A DNA stretch of 64,000 bases, taken from the NCBI GenBank assembly GCA_947489705.1, contig CANLEQ010000004.1, positions 1 through 64,000 of the forward strand, given 5' to 3'. A program made the translations under genes and the position numbers. Positions 19,301 to 27,205 of the stretch are shown piece by piece (the first letter of the stretch is position 1; every line of letters starts with the position of its first letter). The notes under the pieces are model-generated. The model did not search any database. It saw only the letters and a program-made list of their open reading frames with translations, and was not told the DNA's origin. The stretch is from an uncultured Paracoccaceae bacterium (GTDB taxonomy: Bacteria; Pseudomonadota; Alphaproteobacteria; Rhodobacterales; Rhodobacteraceae).

Positions 19301-20054
19301 GCTGCCGCAGGGCGTCGCCTGGGACTGGACCGGCGACCAGGAGGATCAGGCCGAGAGCCAGGCCTTCCTGATGCAGGCCTTCGTGGGCGCGCTGGGGCTC
19401 ATGTTCATCATCCTGCTGGCGCAGTTCAACTCGTTCTACAACGCGGTGCTGGTGCTTCTGGCGGTGGTGCTGTCGACCGCCGGGTGCCTGATCGGGATGC
19501 TGGTCATGGACCAGCCCTTCTCGATCATCATGACCGGGACCGGAATCGTCGCTCTGGCCGGGATCGTTGTGAACAACAACATCGTGCTGATCGATACCTA
19601 TCAGGAATATTCCGCCTACATGCCGCGGATCGAAGCGATCATCCGCACCGCCGAGGATCGCATCCGGCCCGTCCTTCTGACCACGATCACCACGATGGCG
19701 GGGCTCGCGCCGATGATGTTCGGGCTGAGCCTCGATTTCATCGGCGGCGGCTATTCGATCAACAGCCCGACCGCGCTCTGGTGGACGCAGCTCGCCACGG
19801 CGGTGGTCTTCGGCCTCGGCATCGCGACGGTGCTGACGCTGATCTTCACGCCCTCGGCGCTGGCGCTGCGGGTCTGGGCCGGCGAAGGCGCCTATCGGGG
19901 CCTGCGCGCGCTCCGCTCGATGTCCTCGGGCGCGCTCCGGAGCGATGCGCAGCTCAACCGGGCCGCGCGGCGGGTCGGCGCGCCCGACATCATCTGGGAG
20001 GTGAGCGCCCGGCCCGACACGCCCGCGCCGGTCATCGTGCGCGCCGCGGAATGA
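16320..20054 (+). CDS. RND efflux pump, inner-membrane permease (oversized, 1244 aa)
   Basis: A 1244-residue AcrB-superfamily proton-driven exporter with two repeats of six helices and large periplasmic loops. TM4 reads GMLVDGAIVVVEY, keeping one of the two AcrB aspartates. TM10 carries GIVVNNNIVLID where AcrB has a lysine. It is about 200 residues longer than AcrB. One extra block (about residues 495-590) between TM6 and TM7 adds two hydrophobic segments and a basic loop. A second (about 915-1000), in the C-terminal periplasmic loop, is Ala/Asp-rich. The start overlaps the adaptor stop and the end overlaps a glycosyltransferase start (both ATGA). The substrate cannot be predicted. Confidence 0.92.
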   Translation: MTGIVDWAAAHARMVLAFILLSLVVGAVTYVSLPKEGEPDIEIPALFVSVPFPGISAEDSEQLLVRPMETELSDLDGLKTMSGTAAEGYAGVALEFEFGWDKTQVMADVRDAMNNAQVNFPEGAEQYSINEINFSEFPVIIVSLTGDLPERTLLGVAKDLQDRLEGLEPVLEAALAGHRDEMVEVLIDPLRLESYNVTAAELINTVQQNNQLIAAGEVETDSGTFAVKIPSSFDDQRDIYDLPVKVNGDRVVTLGDLADIRLTFEDRTGTARFNGEDTVALQVVKRKGFNLIDTTALIREEVAAAEAEWPEDLRQAIEVNTSNDQSTQVASMVSQLEGSVLTAIALVMIVVLAALGIRSALLVGFAIPTSFLLCFILLGAMGITISNIVMFGLILAVGMLVDGAIVVVEYADRRISEGAGPMSAFTEAAKRMFWPVVSSTATTLCAFLPMLFWPGVAGEFMGMLPVTLIFVLCASLIVALIYLPVMGGVAGRISRAFDGASAWLRRVLPWIVRAALVPLAAYVVFVGAMQSLNHGYLFGGAGPLPGPLGALPGAVLFLGGAFALAIAVGSVSSTRGAARVPAGRRRTPFGRVVALIVGNPVMPLVAIGAVVFFVVSTFGYYGANNNGVEFFVESEPEQALIYVRARGNLSLAEKDALLRDAEQIALDTVGVESAFAFAGDGGLDSSAGGAQPPLDAIGQVQIEMIPWDDRAAFARRRGDVTVEELDGDVILAGLQARLSQLPGLRTETLNLAMGPSSGKPLQLRLRGDDWSDLKAAAGIARAKFQEIPGLTDIDDSTPLPGIDWEIDVDVEAAGRYGADVATVGGMVQLVTRGLLLDTMRVDSSDEEIDIRVRLPEEDRVLSTLDSLKVRTADGLIPMSNFITRRPVPSLGQIDRVDQQRYFDVRADVVAGMQKLVDGSGGVAAFVRPADMAGADAEAATIEIDGATFAVASLGEDTTLEAVRAGLADATLSAQAINANERIAVVTEWLEAEDPLPQGVAWDWTGDQEDQAESQAFLMQAFVGALGLMFIILLAQFNSFYNAVLVLLAVVLSTAGCLIGMLVMDQPFSIIMTGTGIVALAGIVVNNNIVLIDTYQEYSAYMPRIEAIIRTAEDRIRPVLLTTITTMAGLAPMMFGLSLDFIGGGYSINSPTALWWTQLATAVVFGLGIATVLTLIFTPSALALRVWAGEGAYRGLRALRSMSSGALRSDAQLNRAARRVGAPDIIWEVSARPDTPAPVIVRAAE

Positions 20055-21118
20055 GCGCGCCACCGCCGGCCGAGCGGCGCACGATCCTCTTCGTGGTGCC
20101 GCGGTTCCACACCAACCTCCACGGCGCGACGCGGGCGCTGATCTCGGCCGGACATCGCGTCGCGATCTTCGCGACCGCCACCGCGAGGCTCGAGGATCAC
20201 TCCCATCTCGTGCCGCGCATCTTCGGGGCGGACGCGACGGTGCGCGACGTGGCCTCGGCGCTCGACGAGGTGGGTCCGGATCTGGTGATCCTGCGCAAGG
20301 CGCCGCCCTTGTCGCGCCAGGTCGGCGCGGCGGCGCGGCGGCGCGGTATCCCCGTCTGGCTCTATTCTCTTCAACCGCTCGACCGGCCGACGCCGCACGT
20401 GGCACGGCTCAAGGCCTGGTGGCGGTTTCGCGCGCGGCGCCGGATCACGCCCGTGCCGGGCGTCGCGTCGGGCACGCGCGCGGAACGGTTCGCGTCGCTC
20501 CTCCCCTGGCCCGTCGACGGAAGCCCGCGCCCCGCGCCACGAGCGCCGGGCCCCGTGCGCATCCTCTGCGTCGGCAAGCTGTCGCAGCCGCGCAAGAACC
20601 AGCACCTGCTGATCGAGGCGCTGGATGCGCTGCCACCCGGGCTCGACTGGACGCTGACGCTCGCCGGGGCGACGGATGACCGCGTCGGCGGTGCGGACCC
20701 GGCGCATGCGCAGCACCTCGCCGCCCGCGCGGCGCAGGGCCCGCCCGCGCGTCGCGTGACGATCCGCCCCGACATCCCCTTCGACGAGATGCCGGAACTC
20801 TACCGCCAGCACGATCTGTGCGTCCTGCCCGCATCGGGCGAGCCGCTCGGCATGGCGCCGCTCGAAGCGATGGCGCATGGCTGCGTGCCGGTGATCGCCG
20901 GGGATGCCGGGGCCGCGGGCTTCGTGACGCACGGACGCGACGGCTTCAGGGTCGACATGTCGCAATCCGGCGCGCTCGGGTCGGTGCTTTCGACGCTCCT
21001 GGCGGATCCGGAGCGAATTCCGGAGATCTCGGACGCGGCCGCGCGAACCGCCGCGCGAACATTCTCGACCGAGGCGTTTCTGGAGCGGTTCGACGCCCTC
21101 CTGACTTCAGGGGATTGA
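20051..21118 (+). CDS. Glycosyltransferase, GT4 / group 1 family
   Basis: A 355-residue GT-B fold protein. The N-terminal half begins TILFVVPRFHTNLHG, and the C-terminal domain opens ILCVGKLSQPRKNQHLLIEAL and carries the donor-binding ExxxxxxxE motif in GEPLGMAPLEAMAHGCVPV. These are hallmarks of GT4 retaining transferases that use nucleotide sugars. It is probably cytoplasmic. Its ATG overlaps the RND pump stop as ATGA, an unusual partnership that implies coupled expression. Acceptor and donor are unknown. Confidence 0.85.
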   Translation: MSAPPPAERRTILFVVPRFHTNLHGATRALISAGHRVAIFATATARLEDHSHLVPRIFGADATVRDVASALDEVGPDLVILRKAPPLSRQVGAAARRRGIPVWLYSLQPLDRPTPHVARLKAWWRFRARRRITPVPGVASGTRAERFASLLPWPVDGSPRPAPRAPGPVRILCVGKLSQPRKNQHLLIEALDALPPGLDWTLTLAGATDDRVGGADPAHAQHLAARAAQGPPARRVTIRPDIPFDEMPELYRQHDLCVLPASGEPLGMAPLEAMAHGCVPVIAGDAGAAGFVTHGRDGFRVDMSQSGALGSVLSTLLADPERIPEISDAAARTAARTFSTEAFLERFDALLTSGD

Positions 21119-21194
21119 CCGAACGCACGTGTCGTTCGACCACGTCCCTCGGGCTTTGGCTGCGGATCTCTTCGCGATCGGGCGGATCCTCCCG

Positions 21195-21212
21195 CTGTCA
21201 CAAATCTGTTGC
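21195..21212 (+). promoter_or_regulatory. Candidate PHO box
   Basis: CTGTCAC-AAAT-CTGTTGC matches the PhoB-site design of two CTGTCAT-like heptamers separated by four AT-rich bases. A third CTGTTAA follows at 21215-21221. A weak -10-like TCTAGA lies at 21229-21234. It is oriented toward the membrane-protein gene starting at 21353, leaving a leader of roughly 110 bases. The match is good in the first heptamer and partial in the second. Confidence 0.45.
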
Positions 21213-21352
21213 ATCTGTTAACCGCCCATCTAGATCGGCATGATCAGCTGAGTTCGTCGTTGCATCCGCGCATCCGTACCGGACGCGATGTCCGGCTCCG
21301 GCATTGCCTCCGTCGATCTCGGTTTGCGCCAGAGTAACATGAAAGTTCCGTT

Positions 21353-22093
21353 TTGACCCTGTTTGTCCCCCGCCCCTCGCCCGCATCGGAATACCTTCGG
21401 CTGTTCGTTCTGATATCGCTCGCAATCGATCTGGCATTGATCGTCGCGTATACGGGGTTCCTGGCATTGCAGGCCTTCGGGATCATGGATCTTCCCGACA
21501 AAGCAAATATCGAAAATCCCGGAAGCCTTGCAAACATATGGGGCTACGGCAAATTTTTCGTAATCTCGATTTCTCTCGCGATCACGGCAATCGTGTTTCC
21601 GCGGCGCGGATGGGGATACCTCGCAAGCCTGATATTCCTCCTGCTGATCGATGATTATGCGGAAATCCATGACCGCGTGGGGCGCGCGGTGGGTGCCCGA
21701 CTGGATGTGGGTGCGCTCGATGGACTGCCCGTGCAGGATCAAGGCGAGCCCTTGGTCTATGCCGGAATGCTGGTCATCGCGCTCGTGCTGGCGGGGTTGG
21801 CGTTTCTCAACCTTCCCGCCGATCACAGACCGGCAGCGAGGAAGATCTGCTGGTTCGTCGTGGCGCTCGCCGCCTTCGGCGTCGGCGTCGATGTCGTGCA
21901 TTCGGCGATCAACATGGTCTCCGGCAGCGGGGGGATCGTTCTGGGACGCGTGACCGGGATCATCGAGGAAGGCGGCGAGGCGGTCGTCCTGAGCCTCATG
22001 CTCGGCGCGGCGGCCAGCATCTGCTTCGAACTCCTCGCGCTGAAGAAGGCGTCTCTTCAGAGTCCTCAGGCCGCTTCCTCGTCCCGGTGCTGA
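21353..22093 (+). CDS. Uncharacterised six-helix membrane protein with acidic/His motifs
   Basis: I do not recognise this 246-residue protein. About six hydrophobic helices are visible. Charged residues cluster at helix ends: Asp100, Asp101, Glu104 and His106 (IDDYAEIHD), Asp180 and His183 (DVVHSAIN), and Glu205, Glu206 and Glu209 (IIEEGGEAVV). Such a set could form an intramembrane metal site, as in membrane hydrolases of the CREST type, but that is speculation. The start is unclear: TTG at 21353 gives a natural cytoplasmic N-terminus but has no obvious ribosome site. The 3' end overlaps the convergent ABC exporter by 28 bases. A candidate PHO box lies upstream. Confidence 0.7.
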   Translation: MTLFVPRPSPASEYLRLFVLISLAIDLALIVAYTGFLALQAFGIMDLPDKANIENPGSLANIWGYGKFFVISISLAITAIVFPRRGWGYLASLIFLLLIDDYAEIHDRVGRAVGARLDVGALDGLPVQDQGEPLVYAGMLVIALVLAGLAFLNLPADHRPAARKICWFVVALAAFGVGVDVVHSAINMVSGSGGIVLGRVTGIIEEGGEAVVLSLMLGAAASICFELLALKKASLQSPQAASSSRC

Positions 22094-23880
22094 CGGTCCC
22101 AGAGTGCGGCGTAGCGGCCGCCGCGTGACAGAAGCGCGTGGTGGCGTCCGCGCTCGACGATCACCCCGTCCTCGAGGACCACGATCTCGTCGGCATCGGC
22201 GATGGTGGAGAGGCGATGCGCGATCACGAGCGAGGTGCGACCGCGCCCCAGCAACTTGAGCTCGGACTGGATCGAGCGTTCGGTCTCGGTGTCGAGGGCA
22301 CTCGTCGCCTCGTCGAGCAGGAGGATCGGCGGATCCTTCAGCAGCGTCCGGGCGATGCCCACGCGCTGCTTCTCGCCGCCCGAGAGCTTCAGGCCGCGTT
22401 CACCCACCTGCGTGTCGTAGCCGCGCGGCAGGCCGGCGATGAAATCGTGGATACGGGCGGCACGGGCGGCCTCCTCGATCTCGGCGCGGGTCGCGTCGGG
22501 GCGGCCATAGGCGATGTTGTAGAGGATCGTGTCATTGAAGAGGACGGTATCCTGCGGCACCACGCCGATCTTCGCGTGCAGGCTGTCCTGCGTCACGTCG
22601 CGCAGATCGGTGCCGTCGATGCGGATCGCCCCCCCGTCCACGTCGTAGAACCGGAAGAGCAGCCGCCCCAGCGTCGACTTGCCCGAGCCCGACGAGCCGA
22701 CGATGGCCGTGGTCGATCCGCCCGGGACCGTCAGGGTGACCCCGCGCAGCACCCGCCGCTCGGGATCGTAGCCGAAGATCACGTCGTCGAAGCTCACGGT
22801 GCCCTTGTCGATCCGCATCTCATGCGCGCCGGGCCGGTCCTGCACCTCGGAGGGACGCTCTAGCAGCCCGAACATCTGCGCCATGTCGATCAGCGACTGG
22901 CGGATCTCGCGATAGACCGTGCCGAGGAAGTTGAGCGGCATGGTGATCTGGATCATGTAGGAATTCACCAGGACGAAGTCGCCGACGCTGAGCGCGCCGG
23001 ACTGCACGCCCGTGGCGGCCATCACCATGACGACGACGAGGCCGCCCGTGATCAGCAGCGACTGGCCGAAATTGAGAAAGGCGAGCGAATAGGACGTCCT
23101 GAGCGAGGCGGCCACGTAGCGTTCCATCGCGCGGTCGTAGCGGTCGGCCTCGCGCGCCTCGGCGCCGAAATACTTGACCGTCTCGAAGTTCAGCAGGCTG
23201 TCGATCGCCTTCTGGTTGGCGTCGGTATCCTGCGCGTTCATCTCGCGCCGGATCTTCACCCGCCATTCGGTCACGACGAAGGTGAAGGCGATGTAGGCGG
23301 CGATCGTCACCGCCACCACCACGAGATACCAGATGTCGAAGAGCCAGGCGAGAACGACCCCGATCATCAGGAGCTCGAGGATCAGCGGCCCGATGGAGAA
23401 GAGGAGGAAGCGCAACAGGAACTCGACCCCCTTCACCCCCCGCTCGACGATCCGGCTGAGACCGCCGGTCTTGCGCTCGATATGGTATCTGAGGCTGAGG
23501 CGGTGGATATGGGTGAAGGTCTCGAGCGCCAGCGCGCGCAGGGCCCGCTGCCCCACGGCGGCGAAGATCACGTCGCGCAATTGCTGGAAGCCGACATTTC
23601 CGAGCCGCGAGAGGCCGTAGGCGATGGTGAGCCCGACGGCCCCCGCCCCGAGCATCCAGGCGGCGGATTGCCCCTCGCCCGCAAGACCGTCGACCGCGGC
23701 CTTGTAGAAGAGCGGCGTGATCACCGCGATGAGCTTGGCCAGGATCAGCACGGCGATGGAGAGCACCACGCGGCGCTTTACCCAGGGCTCGCCATCGGGC
23801 CAGAGATAGGGGACGACGCGGGCGATGACACTGAGCCCCGCCGCCTCGCCGGTCGTGTCGCCGGTGTGGCGCGGTCTCAT
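22066..23880 (-). CDS. Atm1/ABCB7-type ABC exporter (fused permease-ATPase)
   Basis: A 604-residue half-transporter with six helices followed by a nucleotide-binding domain: Walker A GSSGSGKST, signature LSGGEKQ, Walker B ILLLDEATSALD. The segment LNFETVKYFGAEAREADRYD is characteristic of the Atm1/HMT1 group, which exports glutathione-linked sulfur or metal species for Fe-S assembly and metal detoxification. Start 23880 has a GGAGG ribosome site; an upstream in-frame start would add only ten residues. It probably acts as a homodimer in the inner membrane. The suf operon lies elsewhere in the window. Confidence 0.92.
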   Translation of the reverse strand: MRPRHTGDTTGEAAGLSVIARVVPYLWPDGEPWVKRRVVLSIAVLILAKLIAVITPLFYKAAVDGLAGEGQSAAWMLGAGAVGLTIAYGLSRLGNVGFQQLRDVIFAAVGQRALRALALETFTHIHRLSLRYHIERKTGGLSRIVERGVKGVEFLLRFLLFSIGPLILELLMIGVVLAWLFDIWYLVVVAVTIAAYIAFTFVVTEWRVKIRREMNAQDTDANQKAIDSLLNFETVKYFGAEAREADRYDRAMERYVAASLRTSYSLAFLNFGQSLLITGGLVVVMVMAATGVQSGALSVGDFVLVNSYMIQITMPLNFLGTVYREIRQSLIDMAQMFGLLERPSEVQDRPGAHEMRIDKGTVSFDDVIFGYDPERRVLRGVTLTVPGGSTTAIVGSSGSGKSTLGRLLFRFYDVDGGAIRIDGTDLRDVTQDSLHAKIGVVPQDTVLFNDTILYNIAYGRPDATRAEIEEAARAARIHDFIAGLPRGYDTQVGERGLKLSGGEKQRVGIARTLLKDPPILLLDEATSALDTETERSIQSELKLLGRGRTSLVIAHRLSTIADADEIVVLEDGVIVERGRHHALLSRGGRYAALWDRQHRDEEAA

Positions 23881-23953
23881 CGGGTCCTCCGCTCGGAGAT
23901 GGGGCCGCAATCGCGCGGTGCGCGCACAGACGACCGAAAGGCTTCACGACGGC

Positions 23954-25681
23954 TCATTGCGGAACCGTGAAGACCTGGCCGGGATAGATGAGGTCGGGAT
24001 CGCGGATCTTGTCGGCATTGGCCTCGTAGACGCGGACGTAATCGAAGCCGTCGCCGTAATTCACGTCGGCGATCCGCCAGAGCGTGAATCCCGGCTGCAC
24101 CGTCACGAGCGCGACCTCGTTGCCCTCGGCATCCTCGGCCATGCGCGCGAGGGCTTCGGGCGTCTCGGGCAGGAACGGCGTCTCGGCGCTGGCCGTGACG
24201 CTGCCATCGGGCTCCAGCACGTCGACGCGCAGGTTGTAGAGCCGCGAGCCCAGTTCCGGCAGGTCGACCTCCCATTGGCCGTCGGGGGTGACGCGCGCCG
24301 CATCCACGGGCCGGTCGTCGATATAGACCCGCAGCTCTCCCCCCGGCCCGTACCGGCCGCCGAGCGAGACCTGGCCGACATCGTCGTAGCTGATCGTGTC
24401 GATCGAGAGGTCGGTCAGCGCCGCCGGAACCGCCGCGCCGTCCTCGATGCGGGCGGCCTCGTCGGAGGTCATGGCCGGCAACATCGCGGCGGGGCCCGAA
24501 CGGTCGGGGCCCTCGGGATCGTCGAGCGACAGGCGCGGCACGGCATCGATGCCCGGCACAAGCGGGCCCGCGGGGTCGGCGATCGCGATCGCGGGGACGG
24601 AGGCGGCACCGGATCGGCGCAGGGCCGCGTCGCCCAGCGCGGCGACGGCCGGCAGCCGCGGCAGGGCTTGCGGATCGGACCCTGCCGCGCCGGCCGGCGC
24701 CGCCGCGATTGCAGGCCCCGCGGCGGCGGCGTTGCCGATCGGGGCTTCGGGGGCCTCCGGCGCGCCCGCGAGGGGCGGATCCGCGACAGGTGCTCCGTCG
24801 GGCGCCGCGCCCTGCCCGGCCGGCGCGTCGATCAGGATGGCGGCCGGCGGGGCGTCTTCATCCGGTGCGGGGACGGCATCGGCCGGAAGCGTGCCTACCT
24901 CCGTCGCGGCGATGCGGCGCTCGCCTGTCGGCGCAACCGGCGCGGGGGGCGGCGGCGGCGGTATGTCGGCGATCAGACGGGGCGATGCGTCCCGCGCGGC
25001 GTCGGTCTGCGCGAGAGCCGCGGGTGCCTCGAAGGCAGGCGGCGCCGTGGCGCGCGATCCCTCGTCGGAAGGCTCAGCCTTTGCCGGCGTTGCGCTCGCC
25101 AAGGGGCCCGGTTCGGGTGCCGGGGGCGCCGACGGCGGGTCGGTGCGCGGCTGCGGGGCGACATCGCTCAAGCCGACTGCGGCCTCGTCGGGCGCCTCGG
25201 CGGAACCGGCTGCGCCGTCGCCTTCGGATGCTGCCGCCTCGCGCGGCTCTGCCTCTACCGGGAGGGGCGCATCGGCGGTCGGTCCGCTGGTCGCCTCGGA
25301 TGTGTCTTCGATCGTCGGAGCCTTGCCGGGTGCGGCCGGTGCGGCGGCGTCATTCGTCGCGGAAGCGGGGTCCGGCGTCGCGGCGGGCGCCTCGGCCCCC
25401 GAAGACGCGGCGGGCACGGGCACCGCGGCCTGCGGCGCCGCCGTCCCGGCGCGCCCGGCGGGACGCGCGCGGGACGCGGTCGCGTCACCCCCGGTGGGCG
25501 ATTGCGTGCCGCCGTCCCGCCCCGGATCGCCGGACGGTCCCGCCGCGATCGTGACCGGAGTTGCGCGTTCGGACGGCCGCAGCACGACCGCCAGAGCCAC
25601 CGCGACGGCGATCGCCGAGACGCCGCCGAGGATGGTGCGTGTCCATGCGCCAGACCTGCCCTGCATACGTTCCGTTCCCAT
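23954..25681 (-). CDS. Membrane-anchored LysM protein with long Ala/Pro/Glu-rich spacer
   Basis: A 575-residue protein in four parts: a short N-terminus and membrane anchor (about residues 13-33), a very long low-complexity Ala/Pro/Glu/Asp-rich spacer (about 40-420), an Ig-like beta domain (about 422-510; GRYGPGGELRVYIDDRPV), and a C-terminal LysM (about 524-575; TLWRIADVNYGDG, IYPGQVFTVP). LysM binds glycan strands of peptidoglycan, so the spacer may span the periplasm from inner membrane to wall. The same layout is common in Rhodobacterales. It lies head-to-head with the LOG-type gene and downstream of the ABC exporter gene. Confidence 0.85.
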   Translation of the reverse strand: MGTERMQGRSGAWTRTILGGVSAIAVAVALAVVLRPSERATPVTIAAGPSGDPGRDGGTQSPTGGDATASRARPAGRAGTAAPQAAVPVPAASSGAEAPAATPDPASATNDAAAPAAPGKAPTIEDTSEATSGPTADAPLPVEAEPREAAASEGDGAAGSAEAPDEAAVGLSDVAPQPRTDPPSAPPAPEPGPLASATPAKAEPSDEGSRATAPPAFEAPAALAQTDAARDASPRLIADIPPPPPPAPVAPTGERRIAATEVGTLPADAVPAPDEDAPPAAILIDAPAGQGAAPDGAPVADPPLAGAPEAPEAPIGNAAAAGPAIAAAPAGAAGSDPQALPRLPAVAALGDAALRRSGAASVPAIAIADPAGPLVPGIDAVPRLSLDDPEGPDRSGPAAMLPAMTSDEAARIEDGAAVPAALTDLSIDTISYDDVGQVSLGGRYGPGGELRVYIDDRPVDAARVTPDGQWEVDLPELGSRLYNLRVDVLEPDGSVTASAETPFLPETPEALARMAEDAEGNEVALVTVQPGFTLWRIADVNYGDGFDYVRVYEANADKIRDPDLIYPGQVFTVPQ

Positions 25682-25801
25682 TTCCCTAGGGGCCGACGAC
25701 CGGAAGCCGACGGCACCGCCCCGTTTGACGCTTGCCGAAAGAATTGCGTGACTTTAGCAACAGCCCCGCGCGACGTCAAAATCCGGCCCGGAGGTTCCTG
25801 C

Positions 25802-26377
25802 ATGCCCGACACACCCGCCATCTGCGTCTATTGCGGGTCCCGCGACGGCACAGATCCCGCCTATGCGGCGCAGGCCGAGGCGATGGGAAGCGGCCTTGCC
25901 GCGCGGGGCTGGCAGCTGGTCTACGGCGCGGGCGATGTGGGGCTGATGGGGCGCGTCGCGCGCAGCGCCCAGGCGGCCGGCGGGCGCACGATGGGGGTGA
26001 TCCCCACGCATCTGCTCGACCGCGAGGTGGGCAAGCGCGACCTGACGAGCTTTGTGGTGACCGAGACCATGCACGAGCGCAAGAAGGTCATGTTCATGAA
26101 TGCCCATGCGGTCGTGGTGCTGCCCGGAGGTGCCGGATCGCTCGACGAATTCTTCGAGGTGCTCACCTGGCGGCAGCTGAAGCTGCACCGGAAGCCGATC
26201 GTGTTGGTCAACGTCGCGGGGTTCTGGGATCCGCTTCTGCGGCTGATCGACGGGGTCGTGGATCAGGGATTCGCCGATGCCGGCCTGCGCGACGTCGTTC
26301 ACGCGGTGCCCGATTCGGCCGCCGCGCTGGACTTTCTGGCCGGACGCCTCGAAAGCCGCCAGAGCGAGATCGAATAG
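25802..26377 (+). CDS. LOG family protein (TIGR00730; nucleoside 5'-monophosphate phosphoribohydrolase)
   Basis: A 191-residue Rossmann-fold enzyme of the LONELY GUY family, which releases a base from nucleoside 5'-monophosphates. It begins with ICVYCGSRDG and has VYGAGDVGLMG, MHERKKVMF (substrate Arg/Lys) and the phosphate-binding loop PGGAGSLDE, where most family members have PGGxGTxxE, a Thr-to-Ser change. A GGAGG site precedes the ATG. Its 3' end overlaps the convergent permease gene by 79 bases. Confidence 0.9.
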   Translation: MPDTPAICVYCGSRDGTDPAYAAQAEAMGSGLAARGWQLVYGAGDVGLMGRVARSAQAAGGRTMGVIPTHLLDREVGKRDLTSFVVTETMHERKKVMFMNAHAVVVLPGGAGSLDEFFEVLTWRQLKLHRKPIVLVNVAGFWDPLLRLIDGVVDQGFADAGLRDVVHAVPDSAAALDFLAGRLESRQSEIE

Positions 26378-27204
26378 AGCGCCACCGCCCCCCAGATGAG
26401 CGGGAAGGCGATCCGGTGCCAGAGGGTGAACGGCTCGGAGAAGAGCAGCACGCCGCAGAGGAACTGCAAGGTCGGGTTGACGTAGAACAGGATCCCGAGC
26501 GTCGCGGAACTCAGCCGCTTGGCCGCCATGCTGAAGAAGATCAACGGCATCGCCGTGAGCGGCCCGGACGCCAGGAGAAGCAGAGTGGTGGGCCAGTCGA
26601 TCCAGAACCCCGCCCCCCCGCGCCACGCGATCCAGGCGATCGCCACGGGCGACAGGCACAGGACCTCGGCCGTGACGCTGATGAGCGGGCGCGCCGCGAC
26701 GCCGCGCTTGACCGCGCCGTAGATCGCGAAGGTCAGGGCGAGCGCGAGGCTGATCCACGGGGCCGCGCCGAGCCCGATCGCCAGGACCAGCACGCCCGCC
26801 GTGGCGAGCGCCACCGAGAGTTGCTGCGCCCGCGCGGGCCGTTCCCCGAAGAAGACGAGGCCGAAGAGGACGGCGACGAGCGGGTAGATGTAGTAGCCGA
26901 GGCTCGACTCGACGATGAACCCCATCTGCACCGACACGATGAAGCAGAGCCAGTTCCCCGAGATCATCGTCGCGGCCAGGATCAGGCGCGCCACGCGCCG
27001 GCGATCCGACATCGCCTCGGCGAGTTCCCGTCCCCTCCCCCGGGCGAGGACGATCACGCCGAACATCGCCGCCGACCAGATCGTTCGGTGCGCCAGCACG
27101 TCGAGGGGCGCCACATGGGCCAGGACCTTGTAGTAGATCACCGACAGGCCCCAGATGGTGCAGGCCGAGATGACCGCGACGATCCCGCCGGTACGTCCTC
27201 CCAT
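26299..27204 (-). CDS. RarD-like EamA/DMT permease
   Basis: A 301-residue, ten-helix drug/metabolite-superfamily permease, beginning GIVAVISACTIWGLSVIYYK, with RarD-type landmarks AHRTIWSA, NWLCFIVSVQ and ESSLGYYIYPLV in the first half and FYVNPTLQFLCGVLLF in the second. Substrate unknown. The ATG at 27204 follows the stop of a small Ala/Pro-rich ORF by one base, suggesting coupling. The C-terminal basic tail overlaps the LOG-type gene on the other strand by 79 bases. Confidence 0.88.
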   Translation of the reverse strand: MGGRTGGIVAVISACTIWGLSVIYYKVLAHVAPLDVLAHRTIWSAAMFGVIVLARGRGRELAEAMSDRRRVARLILAATMISGNWLCFIVSVQMGFIVESSLGYYIYPLVAVLFGLVFFGERPARAQQLSVALATAGVLVLAIGLGAAPWISLALALTFAIYGAVKRGVAARPLISVTAEVLCLSPVAIAWIAWRGGAGFWIDWPTTLLLLASGPLTAMPLIFFSMAAKRLSSATLGILFYVNPTLQFLCGVLLFSEPFTLWHRIAFPLIWGAVALYSISLWRLSRRPARKSSAAAESGTA

Positions 27205-27205
27205 C

